A DNA stretch of 64,000 bases, taken from positions 248,001 through 312,000 of the forward strand of contig NZ_BAFP01000274.1 of the NCBI RefSeq assembly GCF_000308455.1, in the 5' to 3' direction. Of the stretch, positions 18,698-27,508 are shown piece by piece. The translations under genes and the position numbers were made by a program. This DNA is from Nocardia abscessus NBRC 100374. Its GTDB lineage: Bacteria; Actinomycetota; Actinomycetes; Mycobacteriales; Mycobacteriaceae. Below the pieces are notes generated by a model, which had not been told where the DNA came from, made no database searches, and was given only the letters and a program-made list of their open reading frames with translations. How positions within the stretch are numbered: position 1 is the stretch's first letter; every line of letters begins with the position of its first letter.

Positions 18698-19212
18698 TGA
18701 CCGAGTCCGTGACCACCGAGCCGGCCGGCCGGGCGCTGAATCCGGTCGACGCCGACGAGGCGCTGGCCGTGCTGTCCCGCCACGCGCTGTCCGTGCGGGC
18801 CGAGACCGGGCCGACCTCGGTGACCGTCGCCAATGGTCCGCTCGTGCTGCGGATCAGCTGGGACGGGCACCCCGGGCCGAGCAAACCCATCGCCGTCGCG
18901 CCCGCCGACGGCGCGTCAGCGGCAGCGGCGCCGATCACCGGATCCGCCGAAAGTCGTTCGGACGCCGACACCTTCACGCTCACCGCCGAGACCGTCGGCG
19001 TGTTCTATCGCGCGCCGGAGCCGGGGGCCGCGCCGTTCGTCGCCGAGGGCGACCCGGTGCGGGCCGGTCAGCAGGTGGGCATCGTCGAGGCGATGAAGCT
19101 GATGATCCCGGTGACCGCGACCAGGGAGGGGCGGGTGGCGGAATTCCTCGTGGAGAACGGGGAGGCGGTCGAGCACGGCGCACCGCTGCTGGTGCTCGAG
19201 GTCGTGCGATGA
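18697..19212 (+). CDS. accB: Biotin carboxyl carrier protein of acetyl-CoA carboxylase
   Basis: 171 residues. The C-terminal half is a biotinyl domain with the strongly conserved site VEAMKLM; Lys134 would be biotinylated. The N-terminal part (about 10-90) includes LRISWDGHPG and an Ala/Pro-rich linker, and the thumb-containing segment GVFYRAPEPGAAPFVAEGD is E. coli-AccB-like. It carries carboxybiotin between the carboxylase at 19209 and the carboxyltransferase at 17015. Both junctions overlap (TGATG upstream, ATGA downstream), which supports equimolar production. Confidence 0.93.
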   Translation: MTESVTTEPAGRALNPVDADEALAVLSRHALSVRAETGPTSVTVANGPLVLRISWDGHPGPSKPIAVAPADGASAAAAPITGSAESRSDADTFTLTAETVGVFYRAPEPGAAPFVAEGDPVRAGQQVGIVEAMKLMIPVTATREGRVAEFLVENGEAVEHGAPLLVLEVVR

Positions 19213-20585
19213 CCGTGCGGCCGATCCGCAAGGTGCTCGTCGCCAACCGCGGCGAGATCGCCGTGCGGGTCATCCGCACCTGCGCCGAACTCGGGATCGC
19301 CACCGTCGCGGTGTATTCCGCGGCCGACGCCGATTCTGCCGCGGTCCGGCTCGCCGACCAGGCGTTCCGCATCGGTCCCGGTCCCGCCAAGCGCAGCTAC
19401 TCCTACATTCCGGCGGTCATCGAGGCCGCCAGGGCCACCGGGGCCGACGCGATCCACCCCGGATACGGATTCCTCTCCGAGAACCCCGATTTCGCCGAAG
19501 TGTGCGAGGCGGAGGGCTTCGTATTCGTCGGCACGCCCGCGGCGATCATGGCCGATCTCGGTGACAAGTCGACGGCGCGGTCGCTGATGGCCGCGGCGGG
19601 GCTGCCGCTGCTGCCGGGCAGCCGCGATCCGCTCGACACGGTGGACGAGGCGCACGCCCTCGCCGACGACATCGGCTATCCGGTGATCATCAAAGCGGTG
19701 GCGGGCGGCGGCGGCCGCGGGATGCGGGTGGTGCGGGACTCCGCCGACTTCTCCGGGGCCTGGCAGGAGACCCGCGCCAATGCCACCGCGGTGTTCGGTG
19801 ACGGACGCCTCTACGTCGAGCGCTACCTCGACTCGGCGCGGCACATCGAAGTCCAGATCCTCGCCGATCGCCACGGCACGGTGCGGCATCTCGGCGCCCG
19901 GGACTGCTCTTTGCAGCGGCGGCACCAGAAGCTCGTCGAGGAGTCGCCCGCCCCCGGACTGTCCGAGGAACTCGTCGCCCGGATCGGCGCGGCGGCCGTG
20001 GGTGGCGCCGAAGCCGTCGGCTACGTCGGGGCCGGTACCTTCGAATTCCTCCTGGACCAGCAGGGACAGTTCTACTTCATGGAGGTCAACTGCCGCCTGC
20101 AGGTCGAGCATCCGGTCACCGAGATGGTCACGGGCATCGATCTCGTCGCCGAGCAATTGCGCATCGCTTCGGGCCTGCCGCTGGCGCTGCCCGCCGACGT
20201 CGCGACCCCGCGCGGGGTGTCCATCGAATGCCGGATCAATGCCGAAGACCCGCAACGCGAATTCGCGCCGGCCCCCGGCACACTCACCGAGTGCACGCTT
20301 CCGGGTGGGCCGTTCGTCCGGATCGACACCCACGTCGCTCCCGGCTACGCCATTCCGCCGCACTACGATTCGCTGCTCGCCAAGATCATCGTCTGGGCGC
20401 CCGACCGGCGCACGGCCATCGCGCGCATGCGCAGGGCACTGGCCGAGACCAGGATCCGTGGCAGAGGCATCGCCACCACCACCGAATTCCTGCACGACAT
20501 CCTCGACCACCCCCGCTTCCGCGCCGCGGACCACGACACCGCCCTCATCGGGACCCTCACCACGGTGTCGCGCGTCGCCTCATGA
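19209..20585 (+). CDS. accC: Biotin carboxylase subunit of acetyl-CoA carboxylase
   Basis: 458 residues, the size of a stand-alone bacterial AccC, with no fused biotinyl domain. It opens with KVLVANRGEIAVRVIRTCAE, has the glycine-rich ATP-grasp loop GGGGRGMRVV (about 167-176) and the catalytic block MEVNCRLQVEHPVTEM (about 290-305), then a biotin carboxylase C-domain (GVSIECRINAEDP). It uses ATP and bicarbonate to carboxylate biotin on the neighbouring carrier protein. It is the last gene of the coupled run; a hairpin follows within 10 bp. Confidence 0.94.
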   Translation: MTVRPIRKVLVANRGEIAVRVIRTCAELGIATVAVYSAADADSAAVRLADQAFRIGPGPAKRSYSYIPAVIEAARATGADAIHPGYGFLSENPDFAEVCEAEGFVFVGTPAAIMADLGDKSTARSLMAAAGLPLLPGSRDPLDTVDEAHALADDIGYPVIIKAVAGGGGRGMRVVRDSADFSGAWQETRANATAVFGDGRLYVERYLDSARHIEVQILADRHGTVRHLGARDCSLQRRHQKLVEESPAPGLSEELVARIGAAAVGGAEAVGYVGAGTFEFLLDQQGQFYFMEVNCRLQVEHPVTEMVTGIDLVAEQLRIASGLPLALPADVATPRGVSIECRINAEDPQREFAPAPGTLTECTLPGGPFVRIDTHVAPGYAIPPHYDSLLAKIIVWAPDRRTAIARMRRALAETRIRGRGIATTTEFLHDILDHPRFRAADHDTALIGTLTTVSRVAS

Positions 20586-20589
20586 AAGC

Positions 20590-20632
20590 CGCCGCCATCG
20601 GACGCGGTGACGGCCCGCGGCCGATGGCGGCG
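20590..20632 (+). terminator. Terminator-like hairpin after accC
   Basis: Perfect 12-bp arms CGCCGCCATCGG (20590-20601) and CCGATGGCGGCG (20621-20632) around a 19-nt loop, five bases after the accC stop. No T-run follows, as is common for actinobacterial hairpin terminators. It marks the probable end of the lipid-synthase operon. Confidence 0.65.
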
Positions 20633-20724
20633 CACCCCGCTGCAATTCGCTGCGCGAGAAACGCACACGACCGCTTCTTCGATGAGACCATTGTGGTGCT
20701 CGGTGGGCTCTGGAGGAGGCGAGC

Positions 20725-21321
20725 ATGATCGACGGGATGGCGATCGCCGCGTATTTGGCCGCAGCGATAGGGGCAGCAAGCGGACGGTGGGTGAACGGTC
20801 AACTGGACCAGGCGTTCAGTGCTCTCACCGATGCGGTGACGCGCAGACTCGGACGTCAGCCCGTCGATGTCCTTACGCAAAACCCGGACAGCATTCAGGC
20901 GCGCCGCCGCGTCGCCGAGGCAATCGAGCGTGAAGCCCTGATCGATGAGCAATTCGCGCGGGAACTGTCCGAAATACGCGCTCGGCTGGATCGGCTGGGC
21001 GGGCAGAATGTCGTGGCGGCGGCCGAACAGGGTGGTCAGGTCGTGGTGAACAACCACGGCCAAGTAGCCGGGCGCGACAATATCTTGACCAACGTCGACG
21101 TTGCCAACCAGGACGACCTCTCGAGAGCTCCTGCCTGGGCCAAAGTATGCCTGTGGGTCGGCGGGGCGATCGCGGCCATCGGCTTCGCGCTGTTCATGTC
21201 AGCGCTCTATCAGCACAACGCGGAACCAGCGACAGAATTCGCGATCTTCGCCATCGGAGGCGGGGTGATGGCCGTTGGAGAACTCGGTGCAAGGACATCG
21301 ACTCCCCGACCGCGGCGGTGA
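20725..21321 (+). CDS. Hypothetical two-helix membrane protein with NHGQVAGRDN motif
   Basis: 198 residues from ATG 20725, with GGAGG upstream. An Ala-rich N-terminus and charged helices (about 1-92, EAIEREALIDEQFARELSEI) lead to VVVNNHGQVAGRDNILTNVD (about 106-125). Two predicted membrane helices follow (about 138-160 and 169-188). The GRDN-type stretch resembles short beta repeats found near effector domains of bacterial NTPase/CHAT-type proteins, but no catalytic domain is present. Function is unknown. It stands alone between the synthase terminator and the next promoter. Confidence 0.75.
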   Translation: MIDGMAIAAYLAAAIGAASGRWVNGQLDQAFSALTDAVTRRLGRQPVDVLTQNPDSIQARRRVAEAIEREALIDEQFARELSEIRARLDRLGGQNVVAAAEQGGQVVVNNHGQVAGRDNILTNVDVANQDDLSRAPAWAKVCLWVGGAIAAIGFALFMSALYQHNAEPATEFAIFAIGGGVMAVGELGARTSTPRPRR

Positions 21322-21370
21322 ATGACCCACGCTGCACTCCCTCGACGGTTTGGCAGTAGTAGACAATAAA

Positions 21371-21384
21371 TACGGTCGACCGTA
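21371..21384. promoter_or_regulatory. Perfect 14-bp palindrome, candidate repressor operator
   Basis: TACGGTCGACCGTA is a perfect palindrome 11 bp upstream of the ATG at 21395, inside an A/T-rich stretch. Size, symmetry and position suit a TetR-type operator. No TetR gene adjoins it, so the regulator would act from elsewhere. Confidence 0.5.
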
Positions 21385-21394
21385 CAGTTACTGC

Positions 21395-21841
21395 ATGGAC
21401 GGTGGCTGGATGATGGACCTGGCGACAGAGCTCGCGGTCGTCAAGAGCAGGCAGGATGTGCCGGCCGCGTTGCGGCTCATGCACGGCGCGATGGTCTTGG
21501 AAGCGCCGGCTTTCGGGTCGGTGGCGCGCGGGCTGGACGCGAACGAGCTCGCGCTGCGGGCCTTCTTCGCGTCGTTTCCGGACTATGACGTCGAGCTGAG
21601 CGGCCATGCGGTGGCGGGCGAGACGCTGGTCTGCTGGGGTACGGCGCGGATGACCATGACCGGTGACCGGTTCGGCGTCGAGCCGAACGGTCGGCGCGCC
21701 GAGTTGCCGGTTTTCCTCCGCTTCGCGTTCGCCGACGGGCTGATCGCGGGGGAGTACTTCCATTTCGACCTGTCGGAGCTGTGCGCCCAGTCGGGCGTCT
21801 CCACCGACGCGGTCCGCCAGAAGCTGTTCGCGAGGAGATGA
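21395..21841 (+). CDS. SnoaL-like / NTF2-fold protein
   Basis: 148 residues. A small cone-shaped NTF2-type fold is suggested by the pattern of helices then strands, with ALRAFFASFPDYDVEL and VAGETLVCWGTARMTMTGD, typical of SnoaL-like polyketide cyclase/ester-cyclase-related proteins. In-frame starts at 21410 and 21413 are alternatives. It is followed after 3 bp by a DUF3237 gene and probably shares the promoter with the palindrome at 21371. Substrate unknown. Confidence 0.75.
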   Translation: MDGGWMMDLATELAVVKSRQDVPAALRLMHGAMVLEAPAFGSVARGLDANELALRAFFASFPDYDVELSGHAVAGETLVCWGTARMTMTGDRFGVEPNGRRAELPVFLRFAFADGLIAGEYFHFDLSELCAQSGVSTDAVRQKLFARR

Positions 21842-21844
21842 ATC

Positions 21845-22321
21845 ATGGACGTACGGGTCAAGGATGTCGCCGGGATCGAGACCGGGCAGCTGTTCGACGT
21901 CGTGGTGGATCTGGCGCCGCCGTTGCACATCGGGAACGGGCGGGTGCTGTTCGGGGCGGCGGGTGGGTCGTTCGAGGGGCCCCGGCTACGCGGCGCGGTG
22001 GTGCCGGGCGGCGGTGACTGGGCGCTGTTCCGGCAAGACGCAACCATGACGCTCGATGTGCGGCTCACTTTGCGCACCGACGACGGCGCGCTGGTGCTGA
22101 TGACCTACGGCGGGCGGTGGACCATGCCGGAGGACGTGCGGGATCGGCTCGGAGATCCGGCCACGCGGCACCTCGTCGATCCGGGGCGTTACTACTTCCG
22201 CACGGCACCGGTGTTCGAAACCGGTGCACGGGACTACCTGTGGCTCAACGACATCGTGTGCGTGGGCTCGGGATATCCGGTCGAGGGCGGCATCGCCTAT
22301 CGGGTTTTCGAGGTCGTCTGA
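21845..22321 (+). CDS. DUF3237 family protein
   Basis: 158 residues. The pattern GGSFEGPRLRGAVVPGGGDW, then a strand-rich middle (TLDVRLTLRTDDGALVLMTYGG) and a C-terminal YFRTAPVFETGARDYLWLND, is characteristic of DUF3237, a small beta-barrel family of unknown activity. The gene is four bases after the SnoaL-like gene, so the two are very probably one operon. It converges with ugpE at 22347. Confidence 0.85.
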   Translation: MDVRVKDVAGIETGQLFDVVVDLAPPLHIGNGRVLFGAAGGSFEGPRLRGAVVPGGGDWALFRQDATMTLDVRLTLRTDDGALVLMTYGGRWTMPEDVRDRLGDPATRHLVDPGRYYFRTAPVFETGARDYLWLNDIVCVGSGYPVEGGIAYRVFEVV

Positions 22322-22346
22322 CCGCGGGCCCCGCGAGTCGATGCTC

Positions 22347-23159
22347 CTACTTCAACCCCGACCGCACGAACGCGTTGACGATATGACGTTGCAGCAGCAG
22401 GTACATCAGCAGCACCGGCAGGCAGGCGAGGCTGGCCAGCGCCATCATCGGCCCCCACTGGTCGCCCTCGGTGCCCATGAAACTGCGCAGACCCAGTTGG
22501 AGCACACTGTTGGACTGGCGCAGTACCACCGCGGGCCAGAAGTATTCGTTCCACGCGTTGATGAACAGCAGGATGCCCAGCGCCGCCAGGGCGGGCCGCA
22601 GATTCGGTACCACCACGGTCCAGAGGATGGACCAGGAGGAACGGCCGTCGATCTTCGCCGCCGCCACGAGCTCTTTGGGGAAGCTCGCCATGTGCTGGCG
22701 CAGCAGCAGGACCGCCAGCGCCGAGCACAGCGTCGGAAGCACCACGCCGATGAGCGAATTGATCAGGCCGAGCCGGGTCAGCAGGACGTAGTTGGGCAGC
22801 ATCGTCACTTGGAACGGCACCAGCCACGTGCCGACGAACGCCAGGTACAGCAGTTTCTGGAACGGGAAGACGTACATCGCGAAGGCGTACGAGGCCAGCA
22901 GCGCGATCAGTAGCTGGCCTGCCGCCGAGAGCGCCGCGACGAAGAAGGTGTTGCCGATGAGGCCCGCCACGTCGACTTTGTCGGCCGCGTCGCCGTAGTT
23001 GGCCAGCGAGATCGGCCAGGGGATCGGCGACAGCGAGGTGACGTCCTCGGGCCGCCGCAGCGACGTGGCGAACAGCCAGTAGATCGGGAACGCGCACAGC
23101 AGGGCGGTCGCGGCCAGCAGCAGGTGGCTGCCCGCGCCGCGCAATCGGTCAATCATCAT
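22347..23159 (-). CDS. ugpE: ABC importer permease, UgpE/MalG type
   Basis: 270 residues with six predicted membrane helices. The cytoplasmic EAA loop that contacts the ATPase is visible as ELVAAAKIDGRSSWSILWTVVVPNLRP (about 180-205). The family imports carbohydrates or glycerol-3-phosphate derivatives. ATG 23159 is chosen over a TTG at 23168; either way it overlaps ugpA by 11-20 bp. It is the last gene of the importer operon. Confidence 0.88.
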   Translation of the reverse strand: MMIDRLRGAGSHLLLAATALLCAFPIYWLFATSLRRPEDVTSLSPIPWPISLANYGDAADKVDVAGLIGNTFFVAALSAAGQLLIALLASYAFAMYVFPFQKLLYLAFVGTWLVPFQVTMLPNYVLLTRLGLINSLIGVVLPTLCSALAVLLLRQHMASFPKELVAAAKIDGRSSWSILWTVVVPNLRPALAALGILLFINAWNEYFWPAVVLRQSNSVLQLGLRSFMGTEGDQWGPMMALASLACLPVLLMYLLLQRHIVNAFVRSGLK

Positions 23160-24099
23160 GGAAGGCAACCTTTTCCGAGATCCACACCAGAATGCCTGCG
23201 ATCACTCCGAACCCGGCGAACAGCAGCACACCGGCGGCGGCGCTGAGTCCGGCGTCGAAGCTGTGGAAGGCGTAGTCCCACAGCAGGTAGTAGATGTTGG
23301 TGGTCGCCTGCGACGGGCCGCCCTGCGTCATCGAGTCGATGAGCGGGAAGGTCAGGGTCGGACTGAGCAGAACCGTGGTGAGCACCAGGAACAGCAGGGT
23401 GGGAGACAGCATGGGCAAGGTGATCCACCGGAGGATCTGCCGGGCGCTCGCGCCGTCCACCCGGGCGGCCTCGTCGTAGTCACCGCTGATGCCCGCCAGC
23501 CCCGCCCAGATCACGAGCACGGCGAACCCGAGCAGCTGCCAGCCGGTGATCAGGATGATCACCCCGTGCGCGGTGTCCACGTCGTAGACCCAGTTGCGGT
23601 CCGAGCGCAGGACCTGGTCGACGAAGCCGCTGCCGGGATGCAGCAGCCAGCGCCACACCGCGGCCGCCGCGACCGGCGCGACCAGGAACGGCACGAAGAC
23701 GAACGCGTGGTACACCGTTCGCGCCCGGCCGTGCACCCGTCGGCTGGCCAGCGCGATGAGCAGCGGGAGCACGACCGTGAACGGCAGCATGCCCGCGATC
23801 AGCACGCCGGTGCGGCCGAGCGAATCCCAGAAGGCCGGAAGATCCAGCAGCCGTTCGTAATTTCCGGTGCCGACCGGTTTCATCGGCGAGGTCGGCAGCA
23901 GGTTCCACGAATACGTGGACAGCTCGATCGCTTGGACCAGCGGCCGGTAGATCCACACGACGAGCAACACCAGCGCGGGCGCCAGATACAGGTAGGGCAC
24001 GGCGAACCGCCCCGCCCGGCGGAACCGGGCGGGGCGATGCGACGGCGCGACCGTTTCGGTCGTCTCCGTGGTCGCGAGGGGTGTTTCGACGACGAACAT
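23149..24099 (-). CDS. ugpA: ABC importer permease, UgpA/MalF type
   Basis: 316 residues, an N-terminal cytoplasmic tail followed by six predicted membrane helices (first at about 34-54, YLAPALVLLVVWIYRPLVQA). The EAA loop reads YDEAARVDGASARQILRWIT. It pairs with ugpE to form the membrane channel of a Ugp-type importer. Its start lies 4 bp from the end of the phosphodiesterase gene, so the genes are probably co-translated. Confidence 0.9.
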   Translation of the reverse strand: MFVVETPLATTETTETVAPSHRPARFRRAGRFAVPYLYLAPALVLLVVWIYRPLVQAIELSTYSWNLLPTSPMKPVGTGNYERLLDLPAFWDSLGRTGVLIAGMLPFTVVLPLLIALASRRVHGRARTVYHAFVFVPFLVAPVAAAAVWRWLLHPGSGFVDQVLRSDRNWVYDVDTAHGVIILITGWQLLGFAVLVIWAGLAGISGDYDEAARVDGASARQILRWITLPMLSPTLLFLVLTTVLLSPTLTFPLIDSMTQGGPSQATTNIYYLLWDYAFHSFDAGLSAAAGVLLFAGFGVIAGILVWISEKVAFHDD

Positions 24100-24103
24100 C
24101 GAG

Positions 24104-24961
24104 TTACCCGGCCTCCGCGGCCAGAGCGGCGAGCTGATCGAGCACGTCCTGCTCGGGCCGGTCGTAGAGGGTCTCGGCGGGGGTCGCCTCGATCGCCGTG
24201 GCGACCAGCGTCGAGCCGAGCAGATCGATGCGGCTGTAGCCGAATCCGATCAATCCCCGGTGCCGTCCGGACGGCGCGATCGTGTCGATCCGGTAGGCCA
24301 GCGCAGGCCCGATCCAGACCGGGATACCCGCCAGCGCCGCCGCGCCCGTGAGGTGGTTGTGCCCGCAGATGATCAGCCCCACATCCGAGTCCGCCAGCAC
24401 CTCGGCCAGCAGCTCGGGCCGTTCCAGTCGCAGGTACTCGGTGGCCGCGACCGGCGAGGGGATCGGCGGGTGGTGCAGCACCAGCAGCGTGCCGCGCGGC
24501 GCCGGTTCGCGCAGTTGCTCGGCGAGCCAGTCCAGTTGCTGCTCCTCGAGCCGGCCGTCGTGGCGGCGCGGCGTCGTGCTGTCCAGCGCGATCACCCGCA
24601 GACCCGCCACGTCGACCACCTGGTCGTGCGTGGTGTCGGGATCGACTGCGGCGGGATCGGCTCCGAGCAGTTCGGTGGCGAAGGCGGTGCGCTCGTCGTG
24701 GTTGCCCATGACGTACACGGTCGTCGCGCCGAGTTCTTCGGCTACCGGCTCGACCGCGCCGCGCAGCCGCCGGTAGGCCTCGGGCGACCCGGTGTCGGTC
24801 AGATCGCCCGAGAGCACCAGCGCGTCGATGCGCTGCCGGGAGGCCCGCAGCTGTTGCAGCACGTGGGTGAGGTTGGCGTAGGTGTCCACCATCCCGTGCA
24901 CCCGTTCCCCGGTGGGCCGGATGTGGGTGTCGGTGAGCTGGACGATCGTCACCTCGCTCAT
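24104..24961 (-). CDS. Class III metallophosphodiesterase, GpdQ/Rv0805-like
   Basis: 285 residues. All dimetal motifs are present in order: LTDTHI (Asp11, His13), GDLTDTG, GNHDER, LHHPPIPS and GHNH. The sequence closely follows the Rv0805/GpdQ group, which hydrolyses phosphodiesters such as cyclic nucleotides and glycerophosphodiesters. It has no signal peptide, so it should be cytoplasmic. It sits between the binding-protein gene (ATGA overlap) and ugpA. Cleavage of an imported glycerophosphodiester is the likeliest role (inference). Confidence 0.9.
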   Translation of the reverse strand: MSEVTIVQLTDTHIRPTGERVHGMVDTYANLTHVLQQLRASRQRIDALVLSGDLTDTGSPEAYRRLRGAVEPVAEELGATTVYVMGNHDERTAFATELLGADPAAVDPDTTHDQVVDVAGLRVIALDSTTPRRHDGRLEEQQLDWLAEQLREPAPRGTLLVLHHPPIPSPVAATEYLRLERPELLAEVLADSDVGLIICGHNHLTGAAALAGIPVWIGPALAYRIDTIAPSGRHRGLIGFGYSRIDLLGSTLVATAIEATPAETLYDRPEQDVLDQLAALAAEAG

Positions 24962-26331
24962 GACGCCGGCAGGAGTTCGGCGCCCTGGTCGCGGGCGGCG
25001 GTGAGGGTGGACTGCGGGTCCTTGCCCTGGAAGACGACGGCCTCGACCGCGTCCATCATGCCGTCGCGGATCTGCAGATAGTTGTTGCCCGGCATGGAGA
25101 TCCACGGTTCCATGTTCGCCAGCTGGGCGACGTTCGGCGCCAGCAGCGGGTTCTGCTTCGACCAGGCCTGCAATCCGGCCGGGTCGTCCATCAGGCCGGT
25201 GCGCAGCGGCAGGTAGCCGATGCCCTGCGAGATCTTGCTGTAGGCGGATTCGCTGGTGAGGAACTTGATCAGCTCCCAGGCGGCGCGCTGCTTGGCCGGG
25301 TCGTTGGACAGAATGTGCAGCGAGGCGCCGGAATTGGTCGGCACGGTCGGCTTGCCCGCGAAGCTCGGCATCGGCGCCGAGCGCAGATCCCACTTGTCCT
25401 TGGCGCCGGTGACGAAGGTGCCCTGGATGGCGCTGGTCTCCAGGATCATGCCGATCTCACCGCGCGCGAACGCCTCGTAGCCCTGTTTCTGGTTGAGCTT
25501 GGGCATGCCGCCGGAGTTGACCAGCTGCTGGCTCATCGCCGCGACCTCGACCGCGGGAGCGTCGGCGAAGGTGAGCTTCGTGCGGTCCTCGGAGATCACC
25601 CGGCCGCCGTTGGAGCGCACCATCGACTGGAAGCACCAGTCCTTGGCGGTCTTGGTCAGGCAGTCGATGTAGACCCCGCCCTTGCCGGTCTTCCCGGTGA
25701 TCGCCGTCGCGGCCTCCGCGACCTGCTGCCAGGTGGCCGGAGGCTTCGCCGGATCCAGGCCCGCTTCGGCGAACAGCGAAGCGTTGTAATACAGCACCGG
25801 CGTGGAGAACACGAACGGCACACCGTAGGTGTGGCCGTCCCAATCGGCCAGCGTGCGGGCCTTCGGCGCGAAGGGATGCTTCGCCCCGTCGAAGTTGCGC
25901 TGCACGTCCTGCTTGCCGACCAGGGTGTCCAGCGGCTTGGCGCCGAGCTGGTGGATGGTGAAATCCAGGTCGCTGAAGCCGAGCTGGGCGACGTCGGGCG
26001 GGTTGCCCGCCACCATCTGGTTCTGGATGCTGGAGATGGTGTCGGTGGCCGGGTTCGGGCTGTTGCCCTGCGGCTTCTGCGCGGTCACCGAGATGTTCGG
26101 GAACTTCGTGCGGAAATCGGCGATCAAGGAGTTGAAGGTATCGGTCCAGGCGCCGGCGAGTCCGTAGTTGTAGGACTCGAACACGAGCGACACCTGCTGG
26201 TCGGACTTCAGCTCCGGGATCTGCGCGCCGGTGGCGTTCGAGTCGGTGGTGGTGCTCCCGAGGCCGCCGCAAGCGCTGAGCGCGACGGTGGTTGCGAACA
26301 CCAGGCCCAGAATGGGCGCGGTGCGTTTCAC
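24958..26331 (-). CDS. ugpB: Extracellular solute-binding lipoprotein, UgpB type
   Basis: 457 residues from GTG 26331, which has GAGGAGA placed six bases upstream; an ATG five codons earlier would lie across that site. A signal peptide ends in lipobox LSAC|GG, so it is a membrane-anchored lipoprotein. The body is a family-1 solute-binding fold (VSLVFESYNYGLAGAWTDTF; GVPFVFSTPVLYYNASLFAE; TNSGASLHILSNDPAKQRAAWELIKFL), as in glycerol-3-phosphate and sugar binding proteins. It is the ligand receptor for the adjacent permeases. Confidence 0.9.
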   Translation of the reverse strand: MKRTAPILGLVFATTVALSACGGLGSTTTDSNATGAQIPELKSDQQVSLVFESYNYGLAGAWTDTFNSLIADFRTKFPNISVTAQKPQGNSPNPATDTISSIQNQMVAGNPPDVAQLGFSDLDFTIHQLGAKPLDTLVGKQDVQRNFDGAKHPFAPKARTLADWDGHTYGVPFVFSTPVLYYNASLFAEAGLDPAKPPATWQQVAEAATAITGKTGKGGVYIDCLTKTAKDWCFQSMVRSNGGRVISEDRTKLTFADAPAVEVAAMSQQLVNSGGMPKLNQKQGYEAFARGEIGMILETSAIQGTFVTGAKDKWDLRSAPMPSFAGKPTVPTNSGASLHILSNDPAKQRAAWELIKFLTSESAYSKISQGIGYLPLRTGLMDDPAGLQAWSKQNPLLAPNVAQLANMEPWISMPGNNYLQIRDGMMDAVEAVVFQGKDPQSTLTAARDQGAELLPAS

Positions 26332-26365
26332 GGTGTATCTCCTCATCGAGTAGGGGTGTTCGGGT

Positions 26366-27499
<1,134 letters not shown>

Positions 27500-27508
27500 C
27501 GCTGCCCC

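Noticed and set aside
20582..20728. 48-codon frame starting with ATGA at the accC stop
   Set aside because: It runs through the terminator hairpin and ends inside the start of the next gene; composition is not protein-like. The overlap is probably chance.
22224..22913. 229-codon Gln/His/Arg-rich plus-strand frame
   Set aside because: It overlaps ugpE in antisense and shows the repetitive Gln/His/Arg pattern typical of shadows of membrane-protein genes.
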